A model generated the notes under the pieces. The model was not told where the DNA came from. It saw nothing but the letters and a program-made list of their open reading frames with translations, and searched no databases. This document shows, in pieces, positions 24,255 to 33,682 of a DNA stretch of 64,000 nucleotides. Made by a program: the position numbers and the translations under genes. The DNA comes from Phascolomyces articulosus (Eukaryota; Mucoromycota; Mucoromycetes; Mucorales; Lichtheimiaceae). How positions within the stretch are numbered: the stretch's first letter is position 1; each line of letters opens with the position of its first letter. Location: NCBI GenBank assembly GCA_025677815.1, contig JAIXMP010000001.1, forward strand, positions 248,001 through 312,000, given 5' to 3'.

Positions 24255-26390
24255 TCATTCACGTTTTTTTCTTAAAGTGGTTTTTCGAAGTTCAGATGGA
24301 TCCAAATCACGAGCACGAAACACAGAAATAAATGGAGAAGCCGAAGAAATATGACGTGTTCTTTCTAATAATTCATCATTCTTTAGATTCATATCGATTG
24401 TTCTTGTTGTAATAATAGCAGATGGTGATGATGATGATGATGATGATGAAGAAGAAGAATATTGACTATTCTCTTTGAATAAGTCAAGATATTTGATCTG
24501 ATCCATACATTGAGTCGCAAAAGAACGCATATTAAACGTATCATTAAAATATGCAGCCGTACTTTTCAATAATGCCAAATTCATTAAAAGTTGTTCTCCA
24601 GCAATGGTTCGTAATTTTTCCTTGTTGTAATATTGTTCATTTTCCTCTTTTTGTTGATAAACAACCGTCGTACGAGTCAAATTCCTGTTGTCGCTGTTGT
24701 TGTTGTTGTCAACAAGTTTTTGATAGACAGAAAGAGCCGCGTTATGAATAGTAAGGAATAAATGATGATAAGTACTTTGATCACATTTATTTTCTTTGAG
24801 ATATTGTAATGCTTGTAAAAGTTGAAGATTAGTTTCCAATGTATTATGAATCAATAAGATTTTGGACGTCATCATGGATGGATTGTTTTGTTCATGTTGT
24901 TCAAGAAATCGTGAAAATATAACAAGTCGTACGGCATAATAACAAAGATGAAGATGTATATCGACTCGCGGATTAAATTGATAATGGTGAGGTCGATGAG
25001 GAATGGGGTTGGTTTGGGTATCATAAGGTAATTGATCATACCAAGCTTCCAAGGCTTCTGTGATTTGATAATAGATAGGGGATGTGATACTGGTCAATTG
25101 ATGTGATTCAAAAGCACGTAGGTAACGTCGTATAAAATGAGCAAGGATAGCGAAATGATGCAAATAATTGGCTTGTTTTAGACTATTACTTTGATGGCTC
25201 GTGAAGGATTGTTGTTGTTGTTGTTGGTCGTCAAATAGTAAAAAATGGTTGGTATTGTCTTCCATCACATCATCTGGAAGTAATCTTTGTCGATGTAATG
25301 TTAAACTCATCCAAGCATCTACATAATACCAACGATGCCAACATGATAACCAATCTGAATCTTCTATATGTTTCTGTTGTTCCGTCATGATAGTTCTTTG
25401 ACGTAATATTTGTTTTTGTTGAAATTGTCGTTGCAAAGCAATAGCAGCCATAGCAGCCCAAGTTCGTTGATGGTCATAGAGTCGAAGTAAATTCGAAGTA
25501 TAACTGAGACAGAAATAAGATTGAATCATTCTAGGACTTAATTGTTCCTCAACATCATCAAAAAAGACATCATCCACATATTGACGCGCCTTTTGATATA
25601 AAGTGATGGCCATGTCCTTGGCATGAGTTGAAAATTGTTGTTGATCTGGGTCCGAGACTAGACTAATGGCAGCAATACAATATAAGATGGATATAGGTAA
25701 AGTATGGTATCGAACAAAATCCAATTGAATCGGAGCTATCTTGAATCCAATGCAACACCAATGGGATGCTGCACGGTCCAACAATAAGCTTAGAAATTGC
25801 ATATTGGTCACGTCCGTTTGTTGGAGATAAAATCCTGGTCTTGGAACACCATGGTGATGATGATGATGATGAGGATGAAAAAGATCCATGGTCGTTGGAG
25901 GATCATTTTTCTTTTGTGTATTATTAAATAGGAATGAATCCCCCTCTTCCTCTTGTGAAGCTGCTTTTTTTGTCGTGATGGTGGTTGTTGGTGAAGCAAT
26001 TATTCCGCCCGCGTCTGTCAAAAAATGCTGAATATCTTGAAAAGATTGCCATTCAAATACAATGTCAGGATTATAAAAGTTAGAACCTTGAATTAATACA
26101 TTATCATTTCCATGATACCAAGAGTCATCTCTTTCTTCTTCCTCTTCATGATTTAATGTTAATGGAGGTGATGTAGCAAGTTGGTCATTCGACAACTGGT
26201 TAATATATTCTGGCGGTTGTTCTTGTAACTGCGGTGTTATTGTTGTATCGTAGTTATTATTCGGGGAATACAATAAACAATCATCAAACGACTGATAATG
26301 ATAATAGTAACTGTTGTTACTATTATGATGATGACTAGTAGGAAATGATGATTTTTTATCGTCTGCAGGAGGTGATGGAAGGTTTGTCAT
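24255..26390 (-). CDS. Fungal-specific transcription factor middle domain protein without a visible Zn2Cys6 cluster
   Basis: A single open frame of about 711 aa from the ATG at 26390. Residues about 200-520 look like the fungal transcription-factor regulatory domain: LLLDRAASHWCCIGFKI, LPISILYCIAAISLVSDPDQ, SPRMIQSYFCLSYTSNLLRL and WLSCWHRWYYVDAWMSLTLHRQR. Such factors normally start with a Zn2Cys6 binuclear cluster. None is present in this frame. A TAG acceptor near 26405 suggests an upstream exon, but none with the Cys pattern is readable before the retrotransposon boundary at 26753. The protein is rich in His, Asn and Gln runs. Possibilities are a missing first exon, a cluster-less co-regulator, or damage by the nearby insertion. 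Confidence 0.75.
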   Translation of the reverse strand: MTNLPSPPADDKKSSFPTSHHHNSNNSYYYHYQSFDDCLLYSPNNNYDTTITPQLQEQPPEYINQLSNDQLATSPPLTLNHEEEEERDDSWYHGNDNVLIQGSNFYNPDIVFEWQSFQDIQHFLTDAGGIIASPTTTITTKKAASQEEEGDSFLFNNTQKKNDPPTTMDLFHPHHHHHHHGVPRPGFYLQQTDVTNMQFLSLLLDRAASHWCCIGFKIAPIQLDFVRYHTLPISILYCIAAISLVSDPDQQQFSTHAKDMAITLYQKARQYVDDVFFDDVEEQLSPRMIQSYFCLSYTSNLLRLYDHQRTWAAMAAIALQRQFQQKQILRQRTIMTEQQKHIEDSDWLSCWHRWYYVDAWMSLTLHRQRLLPDDVMEDNTNHFLLFDDQQQQQQSFTSHQSNSLKQANYLHHFAILAHFIRRYLRAFESHQLTSITSPIYYQITEALEAWYDQLPYDTQTNPIPHRPHHYQFNPRVDIHLHLCYYAVRLVIFSRFLEQHEQNNPSMMTSKILLIHNTLETNLQLLQALQYLKENKCDQSTYHHLFLTIHNAALSVYQKLVDNNNNSDNRNLTRTTVVYQQKEENEQYYNKEKLRTIAGEQLLMNLALLKSTAAYFNDTFNMRSFATQCMDQIKYLDLFKENSQYSSSSSSSSSSSPSAIITTRTIDMNLKNDELLERTRHISSASPFISVFRARDLDPSELRKTTLRKKRE

Positions 26391-26748
26391 TGGCACACCA
26401 AATACTATAGGATCGATGAAAAAAGAGAGTGTGTGTGTGAGAAAATAAAAAGAGGAGAGAATAAAAAAAAAAAAGTAAAATCAGGGGACAAATGTTGAAT
26501 AAAAATATGTGGATAATGGTTTTGTTTCATACATATAAATGATATAGTTTATCTATTATGTTACATGCTTAACAAAAAGAACAAAGTGTATATGTTCATA
26601 ATGATGATGATGATTCTATAAGAAATTTATAAACAAGAAGTCTATTTCTTCTCCTCATCCGTTTCATTGATATTTAAGGAGAAAGATGCTTTAAGAACAA
26701 ATTAAAAGAATAAAAATTCTTTTTTTTGTAAAATGTCGATATAATTTC
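26391..26748. other. Upstream region of the transcription-factor-like gene
   Basis: About 360 bp of AT-rich DNA between the coding frame and the retrotransposon target site. A T/C-rich tract on the minus strand (complement of about 26425-26475) next to a TAG could be an intron 3' end. No Cys-rich exon is readable. Confidence 0.5.
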
Positions 26749-26752
26749 ACTG
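26749..26752. repeat. Target-site duplication, left copy (ACTG)
   Basis: The four bases ACTG immediately before the left LTR match ACTG at 32090-32093 immediately after the right LTR. They mark the staggered integration of the Ty3/gypsy element. Confidence 0.8.
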
Positions 26753-27126
26753 TGTCGTGATAATTATGGCGGATCAATACCAAGCCAATAGAAATGGAGA
26801 TAACAGAAGAGTAGTGATAAAATAAAGAGTAACGTGAAAGATGTCGTTTATTGTTTTAATGGTCAGGGGTATTTATATGTTTTCTAACTACTTGTGATAA
26901 TAATAAATTATATAATAAAACTAATGATAATAATATGTATACGTGGAATAATGGAGGATGCGATACGTGTTCATGACTGTCAATTGAATACGTGTTCGAA
27001 TAATTAATAAGATGATGGATGATAAATACGTGGCATAATAAAATGCAAATACGATAGCAGCGATAAGGTGTTACAAAAATAAATTAAAAAAGGAAATGGT
27101 AGTAACCCTTATTTTTAGTTACGACA
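26753..27126 (-). repeat. 3' LTR of the Ty3/gypsy element
   Basis: 374 bp, identical to 31716-32089. On the element strand it starts TGTCGTAACT and ends TCACGACA, giving the short inverted ends TGTCG/CGACA. The pol stop codon (TAA at 27121-27119) lies inside its first eight bases. Confidence 0.95.
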
Positions 27127-30100
27127 ATATCCTCTCCCCAGAATGTTGTACGTCCTCGGACAACAAAGCAATTCGATTGGAAGCATGCATATAACGGCGT
27201 TCAGCAGCGCGAGCGGCGGTGGGGTCAAACCAAGGATCAGAAGTAATTTCGGAATCATTATTAATAGGACGGAGACGATCGGTATGAACCCAAGAATCAT
27301 ATATTTTTCCATGTAAGTCTTCTAGTTGGTAGATGTCGCGATTTGGTCTTGAGGCAATGATTTTGAAGGGGCCTTTCCAGTTAAATTCGAGGCTGAATTT
27401 GTTTTCATGTCGCATCAAAACATGGTCGTTCACAAGAAATTTTTGAGGCTTTAAAGCTGCATCCCAGAGTGCTTTATCCTTGAGAGCGTTTTGTTTTAAC
27501 CGTTGTTCAGCCCGCGCTCGCGTCTCACGCAAACGATGAACTTCTTGAGCACGACTAGAGACAGCAAGTGAATCTTCTTGAGTGGATTCCGAAATATCCA
27601 TGAATGGTCGGAGATGATCACCAGGCAACACAGGTTCTTGACCATAAACGAGGAAAAAAGGACTAAACCCAGTAGTACGATGCTTTCGAACATTGCAGGC
27701 AAATACGGAAGGTTCAACAAATTGGTCCCAAAGATGGATCCTTCCATTACAATATTTGCGTATCATTTGCTTCAGTATACCATTGGTTCGTTCCACTTTA
27801 GAATTGGTACGGGGATGGAATGCACTAGTGAGCGTATGATTGACCTTGATGCGACCCAAATAGCTGTTTAATACACCGGACATGAAGTTGGCACCACGAT
27901 CCGTTAAAATTTCTGCAGGAGCACCAAATTTGAGAACAATTTCCGTGTAGATGAAGTCAGCAATAGCTTCACCAGTGGCGTCTGAAATAGCACGACAGAT
28001 CGTCCAATTGGTGGCATAGTCAACAGCAACAAGTAACCATCGATTTTTATTGACGGTGGTGGGTAATTCACCAATAAAATCGAGATGCCAGCGAGCAAAA
28101 GCGGACGGTATATTCAGAGGTTTCATAGGAGCATGGTGTACCTTACGATCAGCATTGGCCGCCAATTGGCACTGTGGGCAAGTAGTCAACCAGTCTTGAA
28201 TATCAGAGAGCATATTGGGCCACCAGTAGCGTGTCTTCATTAAGTGATGGATTGTTGTGCGACCAGCATGACCATATGATTTATGGAAATCTTGAACCAA
28301 ATCGGCACGGCGGGCAAATAGGACAAATTCAGCTCTTTTAACTCCATCATTTACAGTTTTTACAAAACGGAAAACAACATTATTTTCTACCACAAACTTG
28401 TCCTTATGTTTCTTGAGAATATCCTTGTACATGGGAGGCCAATGTTGTTCTGGTTTTGCATAGAATTTGGGCCAATCTGTTTCTTGGATTGCTTTGACAG
28501 CATACAGATAATCGGGTTCCAGTGAAGGTTCATGCGTGACACACTCGGGACCATCCCGTCTTGAAAGTAAATCCGGTACGTGATTTTCCTTACCAGGCTT
28601 GTATTGAATGTTTGGATCGTACAATTCAATTTCTGCAATCCAACGGGTCAGTCTTGGGGTCGGTTTCTTTTGAGAACGGAAGTATTTGAGTGGATGATGG
28701 TCACTCAGGACTATATACTCTCTCCCTTCGATGAAACATCTCCATTGACGAAGGCAGTGCAAAATGGCCAAAAGCTCGCGTTCTTGCGCCGGAAAATTAC
28801 GCTCCGCGACTGAAAACTTTTTTGATTCAAAGGCAAGAGGATGCATCATACCATCAGGTCCTTGCTGTAATAAAACACCACCAGCACCAAAATCAGACGC
28901 GTCTGTTTCGATAGTGTATGGCAATTCGGGATTGGGTGGCAACAAAAGTGGGGCAGCAGTCATGCGGTCTTTGATTTCTAAGAAAGCTTTCTCACACACA
29001 TCACTCCAAACAATTGGTCTTTTCTTCGCCCCCGTACCTTTTGTCAATTCAGTCAAAGGTGCAGCAATGGAAGCAAATCCTTGAATAAAACGACGGTAAT
29101 GTGATGCCAGACCAACAAATTGACGAACCTCTTGAACATTAGTCGGTTGTGGCCATTCTTGGATAGCTTTAATTTTTGCTTTTGATGGCAAAATACCCTC
29201 AGCAGAAACCCGAAACCCAACAAACTCCAACTCGGTCTTGAACAAGTCGCACTTCTTTAAATTGGCAATAAGTTTGACCTCACGTAGTTTATCCAGTACT
29301 TGTCGAACGTGCTGCTCATGCTCTTCTTTGGTTTTGCTGAAAATTAAAATGTCATCCAGATAGCACATAGCTGACTTGTCCAAAAGATCCCCCAGAACCG
29401 AATTCATAAGGCGTTGGAAAGTTGGTGGTGCATTCGTGAGACCAAACGGTAATACCAAAAATTCAAACGATCCATACCGAGTATTGAAAGCAGTTTTTGG
29501 TATATCTTCCTCAGTAATACGGACTTGATGATAACCACTACGTAAATCGATCGAACTGAAAAAGCGCGCACCTGACAACTTTTCGAGGCATTCATCGATT
29601 CTTGGAAGTGGAGTAGACTGACGTTTAGTCAATCGGTTAATAGCACGATAATCCACACACATTCGCATACTGCCATCCGCCTTCCGAACGAATAAAACTG
29701 GTGCACCCCAATCTGATTTACTTGGACGAATGAGACCCAAATCAAGAAGCTCCTTTAATTGACGACGAAGTTCATCCAACTCCAAAGGGCTCATTTTAAA
29801 AGGTGGTCTGGAGATTGGATCAGCATTACCAGTTTCAATAGCATGTTCAACTTCTCGTACTGGAGGCAATCCTGGTAACTGATCTTGGAACACATCTTTG
29901 TATTCAGCTACTAGCGATTCCACTTCCTTGTTTGGTAACTCCTTGGACACAACAGCCTCTGGTTTCACATAACACAAGAATATTTCACCCATATTCTTTT
30001 TACGATCGATCCGTTGAACTTGGCGATGAGATAGAAGGTACGACAATTCAGGAATAGAGCGCTTGTGATAAGGACGAAGAATATATTCTTGATTATTTTT

Positions 30101-30709
30101 ATGGATCTTCCATGTATCGAGCTCCCAATCAGGTGTAGGTTGAACAGTTTTGAGCCAATCACGACCAAGGATTAGGTCAAACTTTGTATCAAGAACATAT
30201 GCTGAAGCCTTATGTTTATAACCTTGTGCCTCCAGTGCCAATGTAGCTTGCTTGTTGATGGATAAAAGATGACCACCAGCAGTTTCAACATCACGACCTT
30301 GTACGAATATAGTTGGCAGACCCATAGCAACTTTTGTCGATACATAGCTACCCGAAGCGCCAGAATCAATCAATACTTTTACATCACGACCGTTACACGA
30401 CATTAAATACAGTGGTAAATCAGTTTCTTTTATTGACAATAATGAATCAAAGTAACTACTATCTGCCTCTAATGTTTGGGCTAGCAACGAGGAACCAGCA
30501 TCTTGTCCTTCCGATAAATCGATCAGTTCTCCTTCTGGCTCCACTCGTTCTCCTTCTTGAATAGCATTAAGGGATGGATATGAACGCGAAGGGACTCCCT
30601 TTAATCCCGACGCGTTTGACCTTTTCCCTGGTTGGATCGGGTTTGACCTTGACGACCTTGACGTCGTGGTGACGGACAGAAACGTGCGATGTGACCGAAA
30701 CCACCGCAA
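27119..30709 (-). CDS. pol: Pol polyprotein (protease, reverse transcriptase, RNase H, integrase)
   Basis: An open frame of about 1,196 codons in the -1 frame relative to gag, overlapping it by about 109 bp. Its first listed codon is TTG, so it is very likely made as a Gag-Pol fusion by -1 frameshifting at 30622-30628. Domains in order: aspartic protease (VLIDSGASGSYVS, about residue 112); reverse transcriptase (LPFGLTNAPPTFQ and catalytic YLDDILIFS); RNase H (ETDASDFGAGGVLLQ, LSDHHPLKYF); integrase with the HHCC finger (HAGRTTIHHLMKTRYWWPNM, CPQCQ) and core DDE residues (WHLDFIGELP, LTDRGANF, TNSKVERTNG). A basic C terminus ends in the LTR. No stop or frameshift was seen. Confidence 0.95.
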   Translation of the reverse strand: MRWFRSHRTFLSVTTTSRSSRSNPIQPGKRSNASGLKGVPSRSYPSLNAIQEGERVEPEGELIDLSEGQDAGSSLLAQTLEADSSYFDSLLSIKETDLPLYLMSCNGRDVKVLIDSGASGSYVSTKVAMGLPTIFVQGRDVETAGGHLLSINKQATLALEAQGYKHKASAYVLDTKFDLILGRDWLKTVQPTPDWELDTWKIHKNNQEYILRPYHKRSIPELSYLLSHRQVQRIDRKKNMGEIFLCYVKPEAVVSKELPNKEVESLVAEYKDVFQDQLPGLPPVREVEHAIETGNADPISRPPFKMSPLELDELRRQLKELLDLGLIRPSKSDWGAPVLFVRKADGSMRMCVDYRAINRLTKRQSTPLPRIDECLEKLSGARFFSSIDLRSGYHQVRITEEDIPKTAFNTRYGSFEFLVLPFGLTNAPPTFQRLMNSVLGDLLDKSAMCYLDDILIFSKTKEEHEQHVRQVLDKLREVKLIANLKKCDLFKTELEFVGFRVSAEGILPSKAKIKAIQEWPQPTNVQEVRQFVGLASHYRRFIQGFASIAAPLTELTKGTGAKKRPIVWSDVCEKAFLEIKDRMTAAPLLLPPNPELPYTIETDASDFGAGGVLLQQGPDGMMHPLAFESKKFSVAERNFPAQERELLAILHCLRQWRCFIEGREYIVLSDHHPLKYFRSQKKPTPRLTRWIAEIELYDPNIQYKPGKENHVPDLLSRRDGPECVTHEPSLEPDYLYAVKAIQETDWPKFYAKPEQHWPPMYKDILKKHKDKFVVENNVVFRFVKTVNDGVKRAEFVLFARRADLVQDFHKSYGHAGRTTIHHLMKTRYWWPNMLSDIQDWLTTCPQCQLAANADRKVHHAPMKPLNIPSAFARWHLDFIGELPTTVNKNRWLLVAVDYATNWTICRAISDATGEAIADFIYTEIVLKFGAPAEILTDRGANFMSGVLNSYLGRIKVNHTLTSAFHPRTNSKVERTNGILKQMIRKYCNGRIHLWDQFVEPSVFACNVRKHRTTGFSPFFLVYGQEPVLPGDHLRPFMDISESTQEDSLAVSSRAQEVHRLRETRARAEQRLKQNALKDKALWDAALKPQKFLVNDHVLMRHENKFSLEFNWKGPFKIIASRPNRDIYQLEDLHGKIYDSWVHTDRLRPINNDSEITSDPWFDPTAARAAERRYMHASNRIALLSEDVQHSGERILS
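27131..27139 (-). promoter_or_regulatory. Polypurine tract
   Basis: On the element strand GGGGAGAGG lies four bases before the 3' LTR. This is the expected position for plus-strand DNA priming in LTR retrotransposons. Confidence 0.75.
30583..30628 (-). promoter_or_regulatory. Programmed -1 ribosomal frameshift signal between gag and pol
   Basis: The heptamer GGGAAAA (30628-30622 on the minus strand) sits in the gag frame as G GGA AAA, the canonical X XXY YYZ slippery form. About five bases later a structure can form: AACGCG (30616-30611) pairs with CGCGTT (30588-30583). Inside it, AAGGGAGTCCCTT (30601-30589) is a second hairpin. The gag stop TAA (30603-30601) lies within the structure. A one-base slip back at the heptamer continues as RSNASGLKGVPSR in the pol frame. 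Confidence 0.75.
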
Positions 30710-31689
30710 TTGTAGCAGTCCTTTTCGTCGTTGTTACCAACACGGAAGTTATTTGGACCACGCCAATTGTTACCACCACGATCTGATGAACGCCAGTTTG
30801 AACCTTGTCTTCTTGGTCGGATAGCATCCAAATCCATCGGCGCGATACCAGATGAACGGAGATACTCGGGTGCAAATTGTTGTTGTTGATAAGGACGTTG
30901 TTGGAACGAGGGATGATTATTTTCTATTTGGATGGGTTGGCTATATTGTTGAGCTGCTTCAACAGCTAATGCTAACCGCATTGCTTCGTCAGTATTCATT
31001 GGGAACCGGGTCATGACTTGTAAACGGATGCTTGGGTTTAATCCTCGTTGGAAACGGTCCAAAGCTTCTTCATCTCTCATTGATGGTACCGATGACCAGG
31101 CAGCTTGGAACTGAGACACGTAAGTGGCAACGGTACTTGTTTGGAATAGAGCGGCCAAACGATCACGAGCTAATTGTGCATGATTGGGAGGATTGAAATT
31201 GGCAAGTAACCGTTTCTTGAAGTCCAACCATTGCTTGCAATCACCCAGAAGCTCCTGTTGACGCCACCATGTGTCTGCTTCGTCGCGCAGCAGGGTGGTA
31301 GCATAAGCTACCCATTGCGTTCCATCCAGTCCAGCCATCGTAAGGTATCGTTCCACTGATCGAGCCCAACCAATAGCGGCGTCCAAACTTCTATCACCAT
31401 GATACGTGTCAGGTTCACGTATGCGGGCACGGAAAATGGGAGCGGAGTCTTTCTTGGTTAGAACTTGTTTTAACGCTTGGATGAGAGTGGCAATATCGTT
31501 ATTTGGTTGTTGTTCTGATACTTCTTGTACTTGTCTTGGTTGTGGAACTTCGAAAGAAACTTCTTGTCTTGTTGTGGTAAGTACTTCTTGTGCGGCATTA
31601 GGTATGTAAGTATCTTCATCAGGAATAGGCTGTTGTACTCGATACCCTTGAAAATTCTGAGCGTTATACGGATTGTTTTCTTGAGACAT
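30601..31689 (-). CDS. gag: Gag capsid/nucleocapsid protein
   Basis: 362 aa starting at ATG 31689, 17 bp downstream of the primer-binding site. A retrotransposon capsid region is visible (DTWWRQQELLGDCKQWLDFKKRLLANFNPPN, ARDRLAALFQTSTVATYVSQFQ). A CCHC zinc knuckle follows (CYNCGGFGHIARFC, about residue 326), with an Arg/Gly/Gln-rich basic tail for RNA binding. The frame is intact. It forms the particle that packages the element RNA. The pol frame overlaps its last 36 codons. Confidence 0.95.
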   Translation of the reverse strand: MSQENNPYNAQNFQGYRVQQPIPDEDTYIPNAAQEVLTTTRQEVSFEVPQPRQVQEVSEQQPNNDIATLIQALKQVLTKKDSAPIFRARIREPDTYHGDRSLDAAIGWARSVERYLTMAGLDGTQWVAYATTLLRDEADTWWRQQELLGDCKQWLDFKKRLLANFNPPNHAQLARDRLAALFQTSTVATYVSQFQAAWSSVPSMRDEEALDRFQRGLNPSIRLQVMTRFPMNTDEAMRLALAVEAAQQYSQPIQIENNHPSFQQRPYQQQQFAPEYLRSSGIAPMDLDAIRPRRQGSNWRSSDRGGNNWRGPNNFRVGNNDEKDCYNCGGFGHIARFCPSPRRQGRQGQTRSNQGKGQTRRD

Positions 31690-31705
31690 TATTAACCTTT
31701 TCTTT

Positions 31706-31713
31706 CGCTACCA
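31706..31713 (-). promoter_or_regulatory. Primer-binding site, complementary to initiator tRNA-Met
   Basis: On the element strand TGGTAGCG begins two bases after the 5' LTR. It is complementary to the 3' end CGCUACCA of fungal initiator tRNA-Met. An 8-base match of this kind is what Ty3 uses to prime reverse transcription. Confidence 0.85.
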
Positions 31714-31715
31714 AT

Positions 31716-32089
31716 TGTCGTGATAATTATGGCGGATCAATACCAAGCCAATAGAAATGGAGATAACAGAAGAGTAGTGATAAAATAAAGAGTAACGTGA
31801 AAGATGTCGTTTATTGTTTTAATGGTCAGGGGTATTTATATGTTTTCTAACTACTTGTGATAATAATAAATTATATAATAAAACTAATGATAATAATATG
31901 TATACGTGGAATAATGGAGGATGCGATACGTGTTCATGACTGTCAATTGAATACGTGTTCGAATAATTAATAAGATGATGGATGATAAATACGTGGCATA
32001 ATAAAATGCAAATACGATAGCAGCGATAAGGTGTTACAAAAATAAATTAAAAAAGGAAATGGTAGTAACCCTTATTTTTAGTTACGACA
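31716..32089 (-). repeat. 5' LTR of the Ty3/gypsy element
   Basis: 374 bp, identical to 26753-27126. It presumably carries the element promoter and transcription start; no TATA box position is assigned. Confidence 0.95.
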
Positions 32090-32093
32090 ACTG
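32090..32093. repeat. Target-site duplication, right copy (ACTG)
   Basis: Matches ACTG at 26749-26752 on the other side of the element. Confidence 0.8.
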
Positions 32094-32858
32094 CAGTAGT
32101 AAGTAAACAGTACATATTGATGATGCATATGGGCTGTTCTTACTGTTTTATTATGTATCTATAGAATGCATCGACAAGAAACTTGAATTTATTTACTACT
32201 ACTACTACTACTACTTAGGTTGGGGATAATGATGATGAAAGAAAAAAAAACACGATGGTGGCAACTTGTAAACCTGTATAATCCATGATGACTTATACCA
32301 TATAAAGTGATCATGGGAAGACTGCATACACCGATTTGTATAACTTTTTATTATTATTATTCCATCTTCTTGAATTCTAGTTGATCCACCATATTGAATA
32401 TGATAGGAGGACGACTTAGGTCATATGAAAAAAAAAAGAATTTATTTACTGTCATAAAACAAAGTTGCATTCATTCATCGTAAGTGTAGAAATAAAAATC
32501 CTTGATTGTATGACAAAGAAAACCTTTCATCATTCGTTACACAAATTGAACCATCATGATATAAATATGCTGATACATTCAATTTATAATCATGGGGGAA
32601 GTATAATTTCTCATTTATCGGCCGTCGATTTTTTAAGGCATAATAAAAAAAATGTTTGTTATTGTTTTTTATATATTTATAAACTATATATATATATTTG
32701 AAGGGAAGAAAAGGAAAGGAGGGTATTTGTAATATATGTAGGCTATATATTAATATAGGCTATTTTGTTTCTTTTTTTATGTGTTGATATATATAATGAT
32801 GATAGGATATTTATAAGAAAGTATCACTCTGTTGTATTTATACGACTATGTTACTTTC
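32094..32858. other. Intergenic, no gene seen
   Basis: AT-rich with a TAC/ACT trinucleotide run at about 32193-32216. It lies between the retrotransposon and the 3' end of the Yop1-like gene. I looked here on the minus strand for a Zn2Cys6 exon belonging to the transcription-factor-like gene across the insertion and saw none. Confidence 0.5.
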
Positions 32859-33682
32859 TTATTGACTTTTGCTAGCAGCTTCCTTAGCAGCATTATTAAT
32901 CTTTGCTTCCACCCTTTCGACTCTGCTTTGGAGAAATGTAAGGTTGGGTCGAAAGATACGTGCATACAAGAATTCAGCGCCCTATTGCATATAAACAAAT
33001 AATAACAACCCCAGTCATTTTCTTTATGAGTTTATCATTCATACCATCTTTACCATCCACCCATCTAATGCATATCCTCTTACCCGGAATTGTGGCAAAG
33101 AAAGCCAAAGGACAAATACAGTCTTGAAAACAAAATAGAATGGGAACCAATACACTAATGCATCCGAAAAGTATTCCAACGATTGTAAAAATCCAAATAC
33201 ACTCCAATAGGTTAACCATTGTTTCTTGGAAGCCGCACTTGTTGCTTCAATTGCCTTAAACTATAAAAAAAATTAGTCATGATAGGCCTTCAATGATTTA
33301 AACCATAATCATTTTTCTATTTCCTATCACTTACTGATTCATAAGCTACGAAGAAGAAAATTGTTGTAAAAAAGAACAATGATAAAGTCAGTTACATAAA
33401 TATATGAAAAAGAAAAAACCTTCTTTTTATTTTCAAAATAACCAGATAAAACAAGGTAAAACAAGAATACATACCAGGGTAAACCCATCCAATCAAATCC
33501 GTAATCAACTGACCAGCAACGTTGAAAAAGATTAAGAAAAAGACCAAACTACCAACACCCAAGGCAATATATACTTTGGGGACTTTGGTTTTTGCTTCAG
33601 CGTCACGTAAAGTTTTATATTGAGATAATGATCGATCCAACTGAGATTCATAATCTTTAGCCTTTGCAAATGCTGCGTCCAT
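32859..33682 (-). CDS. YOP1: Yop1/REEP (TB2/DP1/HVA22) ER-shaping membrane protein
   Basis: Four exons on the minus strand (33682-33475, 33345-33335, 33260-33084, 32981-32859) give 172 aa. The family pattern is clear: an N-terminal amphipathic stretch (AKAKDYESQLDRSL), a hydrophobic hairpin (PKVYIALGVGSLVFFLIFFNVAGQLITDLIGWVYPAYES), then FKAIEA, KKQWLTYWSVFGFLQSLEYF, DALVYWFPFYFVFKTVFVLWL and a basic tail. Members curve tubular ER membrane together with reticulons. Exon 2 is only 11 bp and supplies the conserved PAYES, so skipping it would break the frame. Length matches yeast Yop1. Confidence 0.92.

Larger units (their letters stand above)
26753..32089 (-). mobile_element. Complete Ty3/gypsy (Metaviridae-type) LTR retrotransposon
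   Basis: A 5,337-bp element read on the minus strand: 5' LTR 31716-32089, primer-binding site 31706-31713, gag 30601-31689, pol 27119 to about 30709, polypurine tract 27131-27139, 3' LTR 26753-27126. The LTRs are 374 bp and identical by direct reading. They begin TG and end CA and are flanked by the 4-bp duplication ACTG. Domain order protease, reverse transcriptase, RNase H, integrase defines Ty3/gypsy. Both long frames are open, so the copy looks recently inserted and possibly still active. Confidence 0.97.
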
